A stretch of 64,000 nt of DNA from Cladophialophora immunda (GCF_000835495.1 NW_015622546.1:188883-252882); one strand, 5' to 3'; positions 11,620-24,596 are shown, counted from the first letter of the stretch. Program-made: numbers and translations. The notes: generated from the sequence alone by a model not told the origin.

Positions 11620-13517
11620 AACCGCTTTCGGAAGAAAGCTCAGTGGTATCAACAGAAGAATGGTCCTTCGGCAGCAAGATGTCTATGAGCTGCATTTAGA
11701 GATTTGCCTGCTTGTGATCGTCTGATTCTGTGAGGGAGAAATTGGTACTGTGGTTGGTAGTTCGAGTACGAGCATTGGATGCTGGCTGAGTCTTTTGAGT
11801 GAGAGAGCGTGGTGAATACGAATGAAATTTGCGGAACCATGATAGGTTTTGACTGCTGGCTGTCATCAACTCATTAGTCCATGAGGGAATTTATCGGATA
11901 CACTGGCATTCTGTCCGTGCCTCATGTTTGTTTGTGAAAGGAGGCCAAGTCTGAGCGTGTCCGAAAACGCAGGGATGCTTAAGTCGCCTGCGCCTTGCTC
12001 TCTCCATCCCACTTACTTACACCAATTATGGCCGAGCCGACCAAAAAAGAAAACAACACTCTGACACTCCGATGGACACTGCTGTGGCGAATGACAACTA
12101 AATGCTCTCTGCTTAGTATTCGGTAGAGATCAGTCGTCGGTCAGGGGACCAGGTGCCCCTCAATGGCAAGAAGAACACTCTCTGCAAGAAATGACGGTGG
12201 CCTCCATCTTCACAATTAAAAACACCTGAATTCGAAGCTGAGGTAGAAAGCCTGTCGAATTGCGCAACCCTTCATCGATTTCGATGAGCTCGCGGTGTAC
12301 AAGTACAGACGAATGACCAGCAAACAGGTATGTCTGTTCCCCAATACCAGTCCATGGACGACAGCCACCTCAAGCCTCGTAGCGCCTCCGTCATCAAGCT
12401 AACGCAGGTACCCGGCAGGCACACCCGCAATGCGCATTAAGGAGCGTTCTAGGCAGCGAGACGGTATTTCCAGTGGCCTATCACGACGGCTCAAGAACGC
12501 CGGGTCCTGGTATCCTTAAGAGTATGGAGGGAGCGGGTGCGACACCACAGTATTGTGGCATAGCTGCCCGAAGACGTCTCACGCAACGGTCCACGCAACG
12601 GTTTTCTTCTCAGGGATGTCCAGACAACCTTCCGTGACAGCGGTCCAACGGGCCTCGACCTGCTTATATCGGTATCTGGCTACTCGATCGAGATCTGAAC
12701 CCGTCAGACACAAGACATGGACGAACGATGAAGCAGACACCCAGATCTCAATAAGCCGCAGGCCACCATCTTCTACATCCTCACCACCCTCTTAGCCCAC
12801 GTCTCGCTTGACTGGCACGGCAGAGTACGAGTCCTCCTTGTCTCAGAGCACCCAGAAAGGAAAAGTCGTACGATCCGAGAAAAAGCCTCCGACCCGCCGG
12901 TGACCGAAGATAAGGACGAGAGTGGTCAGAAGAGACAGCATTGGGATCCATTTTCGGCGCGCCACAAACGCCCATCTCATCCCTGAACTAAAGACGTGCT
13001 TTTGGCGATTCAACGCGCTGCAGATTTCAAAATGTACCCTTCCACATGTCACTTGCATGCAGAACGTAATCTCCGCCAGACGGATGGGGCTTCGATTCTG
13101 ACCGATTTTACGTCGATTGCCTCTGTTCTCTCCTATGTGCGGAGGCAGACCCTATCATGAAGATCTATCAACCCCCCTGTCACTCCCCCCTATACGAATT
13201 AACGTCTCAATCGATACCCTGATCTATTTCTACCCTTGTCCAGCCTTAAATCGGATTCTTCCGCCATGTTCCCGGTCGGGCAAGACTGGAATCTTATGTT
13301 TCTGGGCGCCGCGCCAACCACAGACACCAATTTCACGACTCTCCGTCATCAGCGACCAGGCACGCCAGGCCAGATGAAAATCATATCGATATAACATTCT
13401 GGGATTTCCCCGTGGCGTGGTGGCTTCGCCCCCCACTCCCTGGAGCGAAAAGCGCTCCTTCTTCTCGTCTTTCTCTTCCCCTCGCGACGTTGGACCACGA
13501 GGAGGAAGAAAGGCAAT
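11620..13517. other. Intergenic region, nothing recognised
   Basis: About 1.9 kb without a supportable coding exon or RNA gene; short frames only. It holds the 3' flank of the sugar transporter and the promoter of the mannosyltransferase. Confidence 0.5.
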
Positions 13518-15742
13518 ATGGGGATCCGTCCCGTCCTGGACAGATTTTCTGCTCCAGCAAGAGTACAACGGCTCAGCATCTTCGCCTTAGCGACTATTCT
13601 AATTGTTCTCTTTTTCCAAAACACATTGTTGGCTGAGAACCCGGTCATCCATCGACACAAAAAGGTGTGTGGCAGTCTACGCGAAGGTCTTCATTATTTG
13701 CTCTGTTCGCTAACGAATCCTAGGTCGACCGATCGAGGTCGGATTACTACCTACAATGGGGACCTTTCGAGCCGCTGCCGATACCGGGGTTTGTGAATAC
13801 TGGACTGCCGGGCAAGAGATCGTGCGACACTTTGAAATACAACTCGACTGTGGGGGTGCAGAAGAGCTTCTTCCTCGACGATGACATCAAGCAAATAGCC
13901 CTGTCCCTCGACTCGCACCCGATGGTCGACTACCCCGACGAGATGATGAACGATCCCAAGATAGAAGCGAATGAGATAATTGACAAGACATGGTCTCGCC
14001 TTTCTGGGTCCAGCGTGTGGCTGCCTGAAAAGAAGGTATTCTTGTCCGTGACACGGGTCATCTTCTCCCCCTCCAAGACTCGCTCGGTGCCTAAGATGAG
14101 CTTTTTGCGAGGCCAACTCTTCAATCAAGACTGGGAGCATTTGGATGGTCATACAATTACCTGGGCTGGACAACAATTCACATTTCCACTGGTCTTTGAC
14201 GTCCCCACGCAATGGGAAGAAGACGGAAGCCTGTATGGACCTGAAGATCCCCGGATTATCTTGGAGGACAACGTCGAAGGTGCCGAGCCCGTTATCGTAT
14301 TCAATATGATCGCGAAACGAACCGAATGGAAGAGAGCAATGTACATCTTCCGACCTTTCTCCAACTACTCCACCGTCCTCACCATCAAGGACACCGACCG
14401 AGAACATACCGAAAAGAACTGGGCACCATTCTTCATTCCAAACGAGCAACAACAGAAAGCAGCTAGCAAGAACCCCTCGAAGGCGGTTGCGCCTGTGCGT
14501 CAACCCAGCGAGTACATCCATTTCGTTTACAGCTTCAAACCTCTACGGATCCTGAAGTGCCATCTCCGCTGTGGTGACTGCGAGTTCGAGTACGAGCAAG
14601 AGGTTCCTGACAACTTCATGACCAAGCATAACGAAGAGGGTGGCAGCTTACGTGGCGGTACCAACTTCGTGCCAGTGCCTCTCCCATCGAGCATGAACAT
14701 CGACCCTCGAGTAAGAGTATACGCTGCCTTTCCTCGAACCAACATTGAGAAGCAGTGTGACGGCAGTTTTTATCGTCCGGAGTTCGTGGTATTGATCAAC
14801 ATCGGCACACAGTTCCACCTCGCCTTTGCTTCAGAATCGCTTGACTTCGGCACCTCCATACTCGACCTGGGACCTGAAGATGACCGCTGCGACAAAGGGC
14901 GCATTCTCATTCCCAACAGCGTCGCTCAGTGGGATACGAGCCATGGCCATGATGTGATGAGTGTGACGTTCAGCGTCAACGACGAGACTGTTCAGGTTGC
15001 TCGTGTCCAAGGGCTGTTGGGGTTCGTCCGCAATCTACCTCAATTCAAGACGCTGCTGAAGAAGGATGGTCTTCTGAAGGGTGCTGATTCAGACCTGATG
15101 GGCATCTTATCTTCATGGGTCGGGGACGATGTACGTGGCTGTCTTGTGGAGGCCGCTCTCAACTATGCCGCCGCAGCACAGGAGATTACGAACCCGAAAG
15201 AGGGAGGGGAAGTGATGGATGTGACAAAGGAGCTAGTGCTCAAGCTCAAACAGGAAGCAGATTCTGCCAAGCAGAAGGATGAAGAAATCTTCAATCACGG
15301 TTTTGAACCAGGACATGTGTTTTTGGAACATCCTCCTGATGATGAGGGTATCGATCAACCTTTCCGCTTCGAGATGCTGGGCGAGTTTTCCGACGTCGAA
15401 GGCCTGTCAGTCGAGGGCTTGGACGGCGATACCAGCAAGAATGAGGATAAGAAAGAGGAAGGCGACAAAGAAGAGGAAAAGAAGGCAGAGGGGAAGAAGG
15501 AGGAGGCCAAGAAGGAGGACGAAAAGGAAGCGGATGAAAAGAAGAACGAGAAGGAGGACACACGAGAGCAGGAGAAGGAGACGACAGAGCAAGGCCAAGA
15601 GGACAAGAATCAAGGTGCTCAAGAAGGAGACGACAACGACGAAGGAAAGACGCCGCAAAACAAACCGGAGATCCAGCCCAAACCACAGCACGCTCACCAC
15701 CGATACCATAACCATCAGAACCATCGCAGAATGTGGTCGTAA
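13518..15742 (+). CDS. Beta-mannosyltransferase-like glycosyltransferase (BMT/GT91 family) with charged C-terminal tail
   Basis: Probable Golgi type II glycosyltransferase that adds beta-linked mannose to cell-wall glycans or glycolipids, as BMT proteins do in yeasts. Exons 13518-13664 and 13724-15742, 721 aa. A short cytosolic N-terminus precedes one hydrophobic anchor (about residues 18-38, LSIFALATILIVLFFQNTLL). The lumenal domain contains the segment DGSLYGPEDPRIILED and then VIVFNMIAKR, which I recognise as BMT family core. From about residue 560 the chain becomes a low-complexity Glu/Lys tail (KKEEGDKEEEKK-type runs) ending in a His/Arg-rich tip. Such a lumenal tail is odd and may be disordered. 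Family assignment rests on remembered motifs, so the linkage made is uncertain. Confidence 0.72.
15419..15680 (+). repeat. Purine-rich low-complexity tract coding an E/K-rich tail
   Basis: The strand is almost pure A/G through this stretch, built from GAG, GAA, AAG and AAA codons in imperfect short periods. It codes the charged tail of the mannosyltransferase and leaves several frames open by composition alone. Confidence 0.8.
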
Positions 15743-17692
15743 TTGCTCGACAGAGACACAAACCTACCTTCACCCTCGGTCCACAGATCGCAACATGGAG
15801 TCTTCGGGCCTCAGTAAAGGCCAGCATCCTATCTGCTACAGCGTTATCGTGAGCGACAATAACCGGGGACCCCGTGACTACGACCAGCCCGGGCAGCGTC
15901 TCCTCTATCACCTTTTCGCGCGGCTTCGCGCACGCTTGACGAGACAAGCAAGGAAAAAGGAATTGGTTTTCTTCCCGAGGACCTTCGTTTCCGCTTCTTC
16001 CATGCTCCCTGGGGTTGCACAGACAGCGCTCCAGCTCTTGATTATCTTTTTCTTTCGTGTTCAGTGACGACTATTTCTTATGAAATGGGAGGGGCGGTCT
16101 GTTCTGGCCATAGACGGTAGGAAGACAGAACAACAAGGATAGAATCAGGGTATATGGAGGGCGTTCCAAAGGGTGCAGATATTGGATATTCTTGCTCTCA
16201 GCGAGGAGTTCCGGAACTTGTTGGAAGAACTTGAAGAGACTAATGACGGGACTAGGGTCTATGCGGGATAATGTGTATGACCAAAGACATGAAGAATGCC
16301 TGAGTAAGGGGTCATAGCTCATACGGAACGAAGATGAGGAGCACACCAGGCTCGCGTTAACAGAAATGAAGATCTTGTTGTCATCTCTGTCCCATCCGTC
16401 CCTCTCGGATCCTGCGCTGTGAGCCTTGTATGCCGCATCGAGTCTCCGGGGAGATTGCACAAAGCCGGCCAATGCTGCCTTTGGATTTCCTAATCTGCTC
16501 GTATTTCTTTCAGGAAAGGGCCTTTAGCCTGTGATTTCGGGTGTGCAATTCCTACCTTGATGGAGCTCGGATGAAGCACCAAAGCCACGTTTTATGCCCC
16601 CTTTTTCGTGAGATCCTCGCTCTGTTTTCTTCTTCGACCTCAGCCAGGCCCAACTTGGGTATTGCGCCGTTCATTCACCCGGTCCGAGTCGATACGAGGA
16701 AGCACAGCCGCTCATAGGATGTGATCGACCAGGAGGGAATATGAGCGCCGCTCATCTACTGGAGCCAAGCAAGTTGTCCCCGCAAACGACGACTTCCCGA
16801 CTCCAAGTCCCGACGCGGTGGTGGCTGATAGGCGTTTCTGGGCACGCTAGAGATGTGCAAGGTCGGAGGCGATGGGTGGAAGAGTGCGTTGGACGGGGCG
16901 GGAGGCACCCGAGAGAGCTTTTGAGGAGGACTGCTCGGAAGCATTTGCTTCCAGTAAGGGAGAGGGCCAGAGCTCGAACTCGGAGAGACAGCAGGCTACT
17001 CGTGAGTGTTGATGACTTTGTCTTCTTCCACGGGATGGGGAGAGTAGGACTGCAGGAGAAAGATATGATGATCGAGTGAGGCAAGGATACCGATCGATCA
17101 AGCTTGGTCGAAGAAGCCAAGCATGCGCTATTCCTGCGACAAGAGACACATGCAGAGGGAGAGGGAGCGAGGCAGAGAGAGTGTGAGTGTCGAGAGAGGC
17201 GAGGGGAGGGTCCCTTTGCAGAGCATCCCATCAATCAATCACCTGGTGATGGTATGCAGGGCGCAGTCATTGGTCCCCCGCAAAAGCTACGAGTCTACGA
17301 CGCCCATCATTTGCCATCTTCCCATCCACCTCCCATCGTCATCCTCCTTTCCCCGTCATTTCGTCTCCAGGTCCCGCGGTTCTAGGCCCCTTCCAATCTT
17401 CGACGAGCCTTGTTCCCGCTGACCAGGTGCAGCTTCCGGAGGGCCAGGCCAAGACTCCCCGTTGTGACTCTCCCTCAGCCAGCCTGGATCGTTTATTCGT
17501 TGCTGACGACTCGATAGACGATGGGCGCGGATGCTGGACCATGCCAATCCGCCAGCCAGACAGGCTGACCGCCGAGATGCCATGGCGACCCAAGACTACT
17601 TAGACCCAGCCACCCCTCCTCTCTCGACGGTGCTTTTGTCTCGATATCCCCCAGTATCATCACACTCGTCGACTTGCACAGAATCATCCAGC
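15743..17692. other. Intergenic region, nothing recognised
   Basis: About 1.95 kb with no supportable gene. A GA-rich stretch lies near 17150-17220 and pyrimidine-rich sequence near 17320-17380. An in-frame ATG at 17582 could extend the next gene by 37 codons, but the added residues are low-complexity Ser/Thr/Pro. Confidence 0.5.
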
Positions 17693-19456
17693 ATGGCATC
17701 TAAAGACCACAACGTTGAGGAGCGCCAGGTCGACCAGGCCGTCCGTCAGTCGCTTCAAGATGAGGTCATGAACGAGAAGGCTGCCGCCATGCACACGGAG
17801 AACTTTCATGAAGCTGCTGAAAGAGGCCATGCTGCCACCGACAAGTAAGTCGGAACATCCCTCCCAGTGAACCACTGCTAATGCCCACTCTCCTAGGTAT
17901 GGACACTCCCTTGTTACATTCGACCCTAAGGCCGAGGCACGACTGCGCTGGAAGATTGATCTCTACATTGTGCCCACGGTCTCTTTGCTCTATCTCTTTT
18001 GCTTCATTGATCGCGCCAACATCGGTCCGTAGCACCGGTTCCTCCATCGTCATGCCATGCTGACCTCCTGCCAGGTAACGCCAAACTCGCCGGCCTCGAG
18101 AAAGACCTTAATCTCAAGGGTAATGATTACAACATTGTTCTCTCCACCTTCTACATCAGCTACATCCTCTTTGAGCTGCCGGCGAACATGGCGTGCAAGT
18201 ACTTTGGCCCGGGCTGGTTCCTCCCCGCGACCTCGCTTGCGTTTGGAATCTTCTCCATCTGTACAGCCTTCGTGCACCACATATCGTCGGCTTGTGGCGT
18301 ACGGTTCCTTCTTGGTGTAGCTGAGGCCGGCATGCTTCCAGGTATCGCCTATTATATGTCTCGATGTAAGTCCCCTCTTACCTGCATTTTCCTATGATGA
18401 CGGGCAGCTTCAAATATGCCCGTGCTTTGTCATTCCAGGCTGACAGATGTTGCAGGGTACCGTCGGAGTGAGTTGGCGTTTCGACTATCGCTGTACATTG
18501 TCATGGCTCCTCTCGCCGGGGCTTTCGGAGGTCTCTTAGCTTCGGCCATTCTCAAGCTGAGCCACTTTGGCGGTCTCCATGAGTGGCGGATGATCTTTGC
18601 CATCGAAGGCATCATCACCTGTGGCCTTTCGCTTATCGCCTTCTTCACCCTGACCGACCGTCCTCAGACCGCAAGATGGCTGAGTCAAGAAGAGAAAGAC
18701 CTTGCGATTGCCAGAGTCAAGTCGGAGCGCGTTGGCACGACCGAAGTTCTCGACAAGTTGGACGTGCCCAAGATTCTCCGGGGTATCACGAGCCCGGTCA
18801 CCCTTGCGACGTCATTCATCTTCCTTCTCGACAACATCACCGTCCAAGGCTTGGCCTTCTTCCTTCCGACCATTGTCAAGACGATCTACCCCAAGAACTC
18901 GGTCATATCTCAGCAACTGCATACCGTCCCGCCATATGTCGTGGGGGCTTTCTTCGTCCTTCTATTCCCGCTACTCTCGTGGCGTTTCGATCGTCGCAAT
19001 ATCTTTCTTATTCTTTCCGCGCCGTTGATGATGTGCGGATATATCATGTTCTTGGCCAGCACCAATTCGCACGTCCGTTACGGAGCAACCTTTCTTATCG
19101 CAGCCGGGGCATTCCCGTACGGTGCCCTGTGCAATGCCCAAGTTTCCGCAAACGTCGTTTCAGACACCGCCCGCTCAGCGGCTATCGGCACGAACGTCAT
19201 GTTCGGAAACGTTGGCGGCTTGATTTCGACTTGGTCTTTCCTGCCCTTTGACGCGCCCAACTACCATATCGGCAACGGATTGAATTTGGCTACCTCGTCG
19301 ACGATCTTGATTCTTTCCATTCTCTTGCTGTTTTGGATGTGGGCGGATAACAAGCGCCGGGAGAAGAAGGATGTTGATACCGAACTGGACGGCTTGTCAT
19401 TGAAGCAGGTACAGGACCTTGATTGGAAGCATCCTGCCTTCAGGTGGAGGCCATAA
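17693..19456 (+). CDS. MFS transporter, Dal5/nicotinate-permease (Tna1-like) family
   Basis: Second anion:cation symporter in the window, from a different subfamily than the one at 2.1-4.1 kb. Exons 17693-17844, 17897-18024, 18075-18365 and 18456-19456; 523 aa. Splicing rebuilds the signature CFIDRANIGNAKLAGLEKDL in TM1-loop-TM2. It also rebuilds the motif VRFLLGVAEAGMLPGIAYYMSRWYRRSELAFR, which spans TM4-TM5. The central loop has FFTLTDRPQTARWLSQEEK, and the C-terminal tail is charged (WADNKRREKKDVD). Tna1-like members commonly carry nicotinate or other small carboxylates; the actual substrate here is unknown. I prefer the ATG at 17693 (MASKDHN) over the upstream in-frame ATG. Confidence 0.87.
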
Positions 19457-20206
19457 TTCAGACCGGACTTGTGCAAGAGGCTGTGAAACGGATGGCGCCG
19501 AGGCTGTGCGGGCAGGAAAAGGGTTGACGGTTACATGCCGATTCTGCTAGCAAGAAAGCGAGAGGGCCTTTTGGTCTGGTAGTTTAGGCATACATGGTTT
19601 AAGAGACACACTTCCCCCTGACCCGGAGACCTTTTTGAATCATGCACTCTTGACTATTCAGTCCCTTGTAGAAACGAAACCGCAAGCCCACACGTAGGTA
19701 CCTAGGTATATGCTTAACCGCGAGCGGCTCGGGATGGAAGATTGTAAATCCGGCTACCGACCACAGCAGAACCACACAGGACCTTTCACCAAGTACAACA
19801 TGTTTATGCTCTCTCATCTTTTCCTGACGAGTTGCATATTCCCTCACTCGCATCCTTTGGACATCTTCCCGACTACGAGCCTACGACCCTCGCTCCATGT
19901 GAGTCAGACGCAAAGCCCCAATGTTTGATAATGCCAACTTGTCCCGACGCGGGCAGGCTGTTGTCAATTCAGCCTCGCCAGGCAGACATGATAATCCCAC
20001 CATGTAGTCGGGGTTCCTGCGTGTCACTCTCCATGCTTTGAGGAGACTATATATTGCCCCGTGCCATTGGAGATGTGGTGACATGCCTTGACCTTGTTCT
20101 CTTGCATATTTTGAGCCCTGCCGTCCATCCCTTTCCGACGGAGGATTGAGATACACTCTCCCACTCCGCTCCCTCTGCCAAACCGCAACCACTTCCAACG
20201 GTTTCA
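19457..20206. other. Intergenic region, nothing recognised
   Basis: No supportable gene in this 750-bp stretch between the MFS gene and the F-box-like gene. A pyrimidine-rich region (about 20098-20206) directly precedes the next ATG. Confidence 0.5.
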
Positions 20207-21022
20207 ATGCTGTCTCCAGCTCCTCCGCCAATGGCATCGACGCCATTTCCACAGGGCGCACGGGACTCTTCTAATCCGGAAGCTTCCTCACCCCTTCCCC
20301 TCAAGGGTCTCGCCTCTCTCCCGCCAGAAGTCCACCACCTCGTGGCCGACTGCCTCCCCTACCCGGACCTGCTGTCGCTGAAACTCACAAACACCTACTT
20401 CGCGGCGCTGGTGGAGCCGCGACTCACCATCCGGTCGCGCATCAGCTGGGTGCAGAGCCGATACGCGCAGCACCTGCCCGTGCCGACGAGCACCCGGCTG
20501 TCCTTCAAGTCGGACGCGCTGTTCGTCGCCAACCCGGAGGTGAAGACGATCCTGCGGCGTCGCCGGCGCCACCTGGAGTGCGCGGCCCACGAGCGCGGGA
20601 GCGCCTTTGTCTTCTCCATGTTCGCGCGCGTCGACGTCCAAGGCCAAGGCCAAGGCCGCCGCGACGGTCCCCACGCGTGGACCAAGGTCTGCCTGGTCAC
20701 GGGTGACCGCGTGTGTCCCAGGATCCAGGCCCTGGAGGCCAAGATGCAGCGGTACAAGGACAGCGTTGTGGGCAAACTGGCGGTCCTCCCCGTGCTGCGA
20801 GCGATCGGGTGGCTGAAGGGGTGGCAGCGCCATTTTTGTGATGCAGTGCCGTGGGTGATGGCGGGAAGGCTGCGCGCCTCGGGGGTTCACCGGGCGTACT
20901 TTCTCGCCTTGCTGAAGATCGTCCTTGCGGTCGTCGTGATCTGGATAGCTTGCCAGTTGGCCGGCATCTGGATGGCCCTATGCGGATTCGCAGAGAGGTA
21001 TTGGTACAGCGCCACGACTTGA
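20207..21022 (+). CDS. F-box-like protein with C-terminal membrane segment
   Basis: Single-exon protein of 271 aa. After a Pro/Ser-rich start, residues of about 34-70 (LASLPPEVHHLVADCLPYPDLLSLKLTNTYF) match the F-box pattern used by fungal SCF adaptors to bind Skp1. The middle is basic (RRRRRHLECAAHERG) and very GC-rich. A hydrophobic segment near the C-terminus (YFLALLKIVLAVVVIWIACQ) looks membrane-spanning. Proteins of this layout are common, fast-evolving and uncharacterised in Pezizomycotina. Whether it joins an SCF complex is inference from the F-box alone. Confidence 0.75.
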   Translation: MLSPAPPPMASTPFPQGARDSSNPEASSPLPLKGLASLPPEVHHLVADCLPYPDLLSLKLTNTYFAALVEPRLTIRSRISWVQSRYAQHLPVPTSTRLSFKSDALFVANPEVKTILRRRRRHLECAAHERGSAFVFSMFARVDVQGQGQGRRDGPHAWTKVCLVTGDRVCPRIQALEAKMQRYKDSVVGKLAVLPVLRAIGWLKGWQRHFCDAVPWVMAGRLRASGVHRAYFLALLKIVLAVVVIWIACQLAGIWMALCGFAERYWYSATT

Positions 21023-21455
21023 GATGGGCGTTCGTCGTGGATTGTGTGCGGGACGCCGCTACATGCATGAGCCTCTGCACCGGGATCTTTCGTCTCACGC
21101 TACACAACATACGCTCGAAAGTTATGGCGCCATTCCCAGTCCGCATTATCGACAGCAAAAGAAAGGCCGCCGGGTTCTTGTTTTGCAGCACGATTGAGCA
21201 TTCGGGTTGGATCCCCTTCGGTGGTTGAGTTTCTCTTCCATGGACCCCACGTATACACTTGTCACGGCCCAGCAACCCGGAACGAGACGTGAGGGGTTCG
21301 ATCCCCGTCTGGAGGGAGGATTGAAGAGAGATCAATGTCAGAGCGAACAGGTTGGATGCAGCCAGGGACAGTCTATTCAATCCGTGGACCTCGCATCTCG
21401 TACCAAACCCTCCTATGTAACACGTAACCGACTGGTCGGCCAAGTCATACATAGG

Positions 21456-21475
21456 TATAGTATAGTATAGTATAG
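21456..21475 (+). repeat. TATAG pentamer tandem repeat (four copies)
   Basis: Four perfect TATAG units in a row, within non-coding sequence. Confidence 0.85.
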
Positions 21476-21632
21476 AGTGGAGGGCCTCCGTCAAGGGACG
21501 TTCGCGTCTTTTGTGCATTTGCTAGCCATGCGCGTAGACGGTGGCCACGTTTGGAATGGGAATGCATTCTTTGCATGACGCCGTCTGGCTTCGCCTTCAC
21601 GGCATCGGGACATGTTTATATTTCTTCTAAGT

Positions 21633-21663
21633 GATTGATTGATTGGTTGGTTGGTTGGTTGGG
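21633..21663 (+). repeat. GATT/GGTT tetramer microsatellite
   Basis: Three GATT units are followed by GGTT units without interruption. It lies about 195 bp beyond the stop of the alpha-glucuronidase gene. Confidence 0.85.
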
Positions 21664-21857
21664 TCATTCTTTTTGGTTTCTATCGAGGAACGTTATAATT
21701 TCCGTATATCCAGCCAATATCAGTCCAAGGCTACCGTAACTGTGACCATGGTAATACGCACATCGGAACGACATTGATATCTATCCGCACTTCATCGTCA
21801 TGACCACCGTCGACTCAACACATCGACAGCGGCGGCGGTGACCGCGACGCGCTACTC

Positions 21858-24596
21858 TCAATCAACCACTCCCGCCGGCAAGACCGAGATATAATCTAGC
21901 GGCGCGGGCTCAATGCCGTCGGCCACACCCACGATCTTCAACACATCTCCCTTCCCGACCGTCACGTTGTGGAACGTGATTCTGGCGGCGGAGTGGCCCT
22001 GGAGAAAGTGGCTATTAGCTTTTCTGTCTGTCCCAGAACCGACTAACGTCGGAGGCGGATCTCTCCCACCAGGCACACCTTACAAATAGGAAAGCGGGGA
22101 CACTTACATCGAGATATATACTAGGAGCGTGGCCCAGTCGGTCCTCCAGGTCCCCAACCCACGATCCGATCTGGTGGTTGTTCAGGGATACCGTCCATTG
22201 CGACTTGCCGCCAATCAGGTCGTAATAGTTCACGGCAAGGTTATACGTGCCGTTTGGGAAGTTGAGCGTCGTCATCGCCGTTCCCGTGGTAGCGTTGGCA
22301 GAGGTCACGATGGCGGTCACATTCGAGGCAGCCTCGAAAGGTGATACCGTGTACGGCTCGTAGCCTTGGAGGGTCATGCTCTCAGCCTCGACACGCCACG
22401 GGTGGTTGCCAACACGGTTCTGGCTGTCCGCAATGCCCGAGAGGTTGTGGTAGAAGTTGGTGATTGCGTCGCGCCACACGATTGAATGACCTGCCTGGTA
22501 AGTCAACCGGAAGAGAGTCTCATTATACCGCTGCTGGTCGACCTTGCCCTGGAGACCCTCCCACTGCGTGACAAAGGTCTGCGCAGTGTCTGCACCCGCA
22601 TAGTGGGCGTTGTAGAAGTGCTGGATGACGGTCTCGCCAGAGTGCAATTGCTGTGTGTAGTTAACGTGGTGGAACCAGAGAAGAAGATCATCCGGGGTGG
22701 TTGAGATGTTTTCGTACATGGCGGCGACTTCCACAGGGTATTGTCCTGAAAAGCCTGTTCCGTTCGACACGGTCCGGTCCATCCCAATGGTTTTGTGGTC
22801 AGCTCGAGTCCATTGTCCCCAAGGGTTATTGTCTTGGGACTGGGGATTGGGTCCGAAATGCGTATATAGAATATCAGTCAGAGTCTGAATGCCGAGGTTG
22901 CCCGAGTAGTTTTCGTACGCGGGCCAGGACGACATAGACATGTTCGTAATTGCGGCCACGACCGTCGGATTGGAACCAAACGTGAGCCGAATCCAGTCCT
23001 GTAAGATAGCTTCAGGATCACTTGAAAAGTCCCACGCAAGGCGACCATACCCATACAAATTCGACATAGAGAGATGACTTCCCAACCAGGTGTCGTTGGT
23101 TCCAACATTAACGACAGCCGCGGCACCACCAAGGGGTCTGTTGAAGCGCTTGCCGGTGACGATATCGCGGACGAGAGACTGGGTATGGTTCGCTCGCATA
23201 TCAAAGTCCAGAACTGTCTTCCACAACGGAGGTAGATAGACCAGGTGGCACTGCTGTCCCAAATACTCTTGTGTGACCTCGAGCTCGATTGCCGTGCTCG
23301 TATTTCGCAGGTAGGCAAAAAGAGGAGATGCAGGCTCGCGTACTTGGAAATCAATGGGGCCATATTTGATCTGCACGACCGCATTCTCCGCAAACTTGCC
23401 GTCAAGACCGGTGAAAAAATCAACAGCCGCATTTGCGCGATCCTCCTTCCATACGGATTCATTCAGATTGACACTGTCGTAGACGAACGCGCGAAACATG
23501 AGGATACCGCCGTGCGGCTGCAGAGCGTTGGCGAAAAGATTTGCTCCTTGAGCTAGGGTTCGATTGTATGTCAGGGGTCCAGGTTGTCCTTCAGAGTTGG
23601 CTTTGACCAAGTATCCTGCCATGTCAGGCACGCGTTCATAGAGAGCGTCTGTAACATTAGTCCACCATGTGATAACATCAGGATTAATCGGATCGAACGT
23701 GCTGAGATTGCCGTAGACCAGATTAGCCGTTGGAGAGGCAAAGTTTAGAGCGATTCCAACTTGGACACCGTACGGTCGGAAAGCGTCCGCGATTCTTCCG
23801 AGTCCTTCCAGGTTCTCGGTACTCAAGAGAGAGGCGTTGGCGTTGACATTGTTGACAATAATCCCGTTGATGCCTATCGATGCCAGAAGGCGCCCGTAAG
23901 CCGAAACTCGATCTAGATCATCGACAACTGTGCCATTCGTGAAGAAAATCGACGGGCCACCGTATCCTCTCTCAATCGACCCATCCAAGTTGTCCCCTGC
24001 TTGTAGTCAGCACCGAAGGGCTGTATCAAAAGCGATGGAGCTTGGGGAAGAAGGCTCCCCCATGGTGGTCAAGACTCCTTGGGCAACTTACATTGATTCA
24101 CCCAGCGGATGGGTGCGTCCGGGTTAGAAGCAAATGCGACATTAGAGAAGTTGCCTTGAGCGAGCATCGAAAGATATTGGAATGCACCATAAAGCGCTCC
24201 TCGCTCATTGTGGCCAAGGATTTGGACCGTCGAGCCTGTCGCATTGAGCCAGTACCCGTCATCCACGAGTCTGGGGATCTGAGGGGAGCCGCCAAAGCTG
24301 TTTGCATACTCTGCCACAGTGCCGACCAGGATGGATGACGTGGTGTTGCCTGGTTGGTAGCTGACTGGGTAAATGACCGAGAGGTTGTGGTCCAAGATGC
24401 CCGCAAGGCCTTTCTGTAGCTCTACAGCAGCAATATGCACCGGTCCATTCGCTGTGGCATTCAAAGAAATGATACTTGAAGGAAGACTCTGACTGGAACT
24501 AGGAGAAGAAACCGGTGCATAGCGCAGCCAGGCATCGATGCCAGTTTCAGCAGCGGCAAAGCCGGCGGCAGCAAGTACAAGTAACGAGCGCATCAT
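21858..24596 (-). CDS. aguA: Secreted alpha-glucuronidase, glycoside hydrolase family 67
   Basis: Removes 4-O-methyl-D-glucuronic acid from the non-reducing end of glucuronoxylo-oligosaccharides, the final step of xylan side-chain removal. Exons, in transcription order, are 24596-24092, 23996-22108 and 21998-21858; 844 aa. A signal peptide (MMRSLLVLAAAGFAAAET) starts the protein. The family's N-terminal domain is followed by a TIM barrel with GYLVKANSEGQPGP (Glu near residue 304) and the Asp/Glu-containing segment VQIKYGPIDFQVREP, both GH67 catalytic regions. The C-terminal helical part includes NPWGQWTRADHKTIGMDRTV. Many N-glycosylation sequons fit secretion. Length agrees with fungal AguA. 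The promoter carries XlnR-type motifs. Confidence 0.95.

Larger units (their letters stand above)
21023..21857. other. Intergenic region between convergent genes
   Basis: No gene seen. It contains two short tandem repeats. A stretch near 21294-21305 resembles a Pol III B box but no tRNA can be folded around it. Confidence 0.55.

Noticed and set aside
15279..16067. 262-codon frame rich in Lys/Arg
   Set aside because: It is the +1 shadow of the E/K tail of the mannosyltransferase and runs past that gene's stop only by composition.
21280..21320. B-box-like GGTTCGATCCC suggesting a second tRNA
   Set aside because: The T-arm pairs over only three bases, and no acceptor stem, A box or anticodon arm can be found at the right distance.
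21456..21663. TATAG and GATT/GGTT repeats as a mobile-element end
   Set aside because: They are simple microsatellites with no terminal inverted repeats or target duplication nearby.
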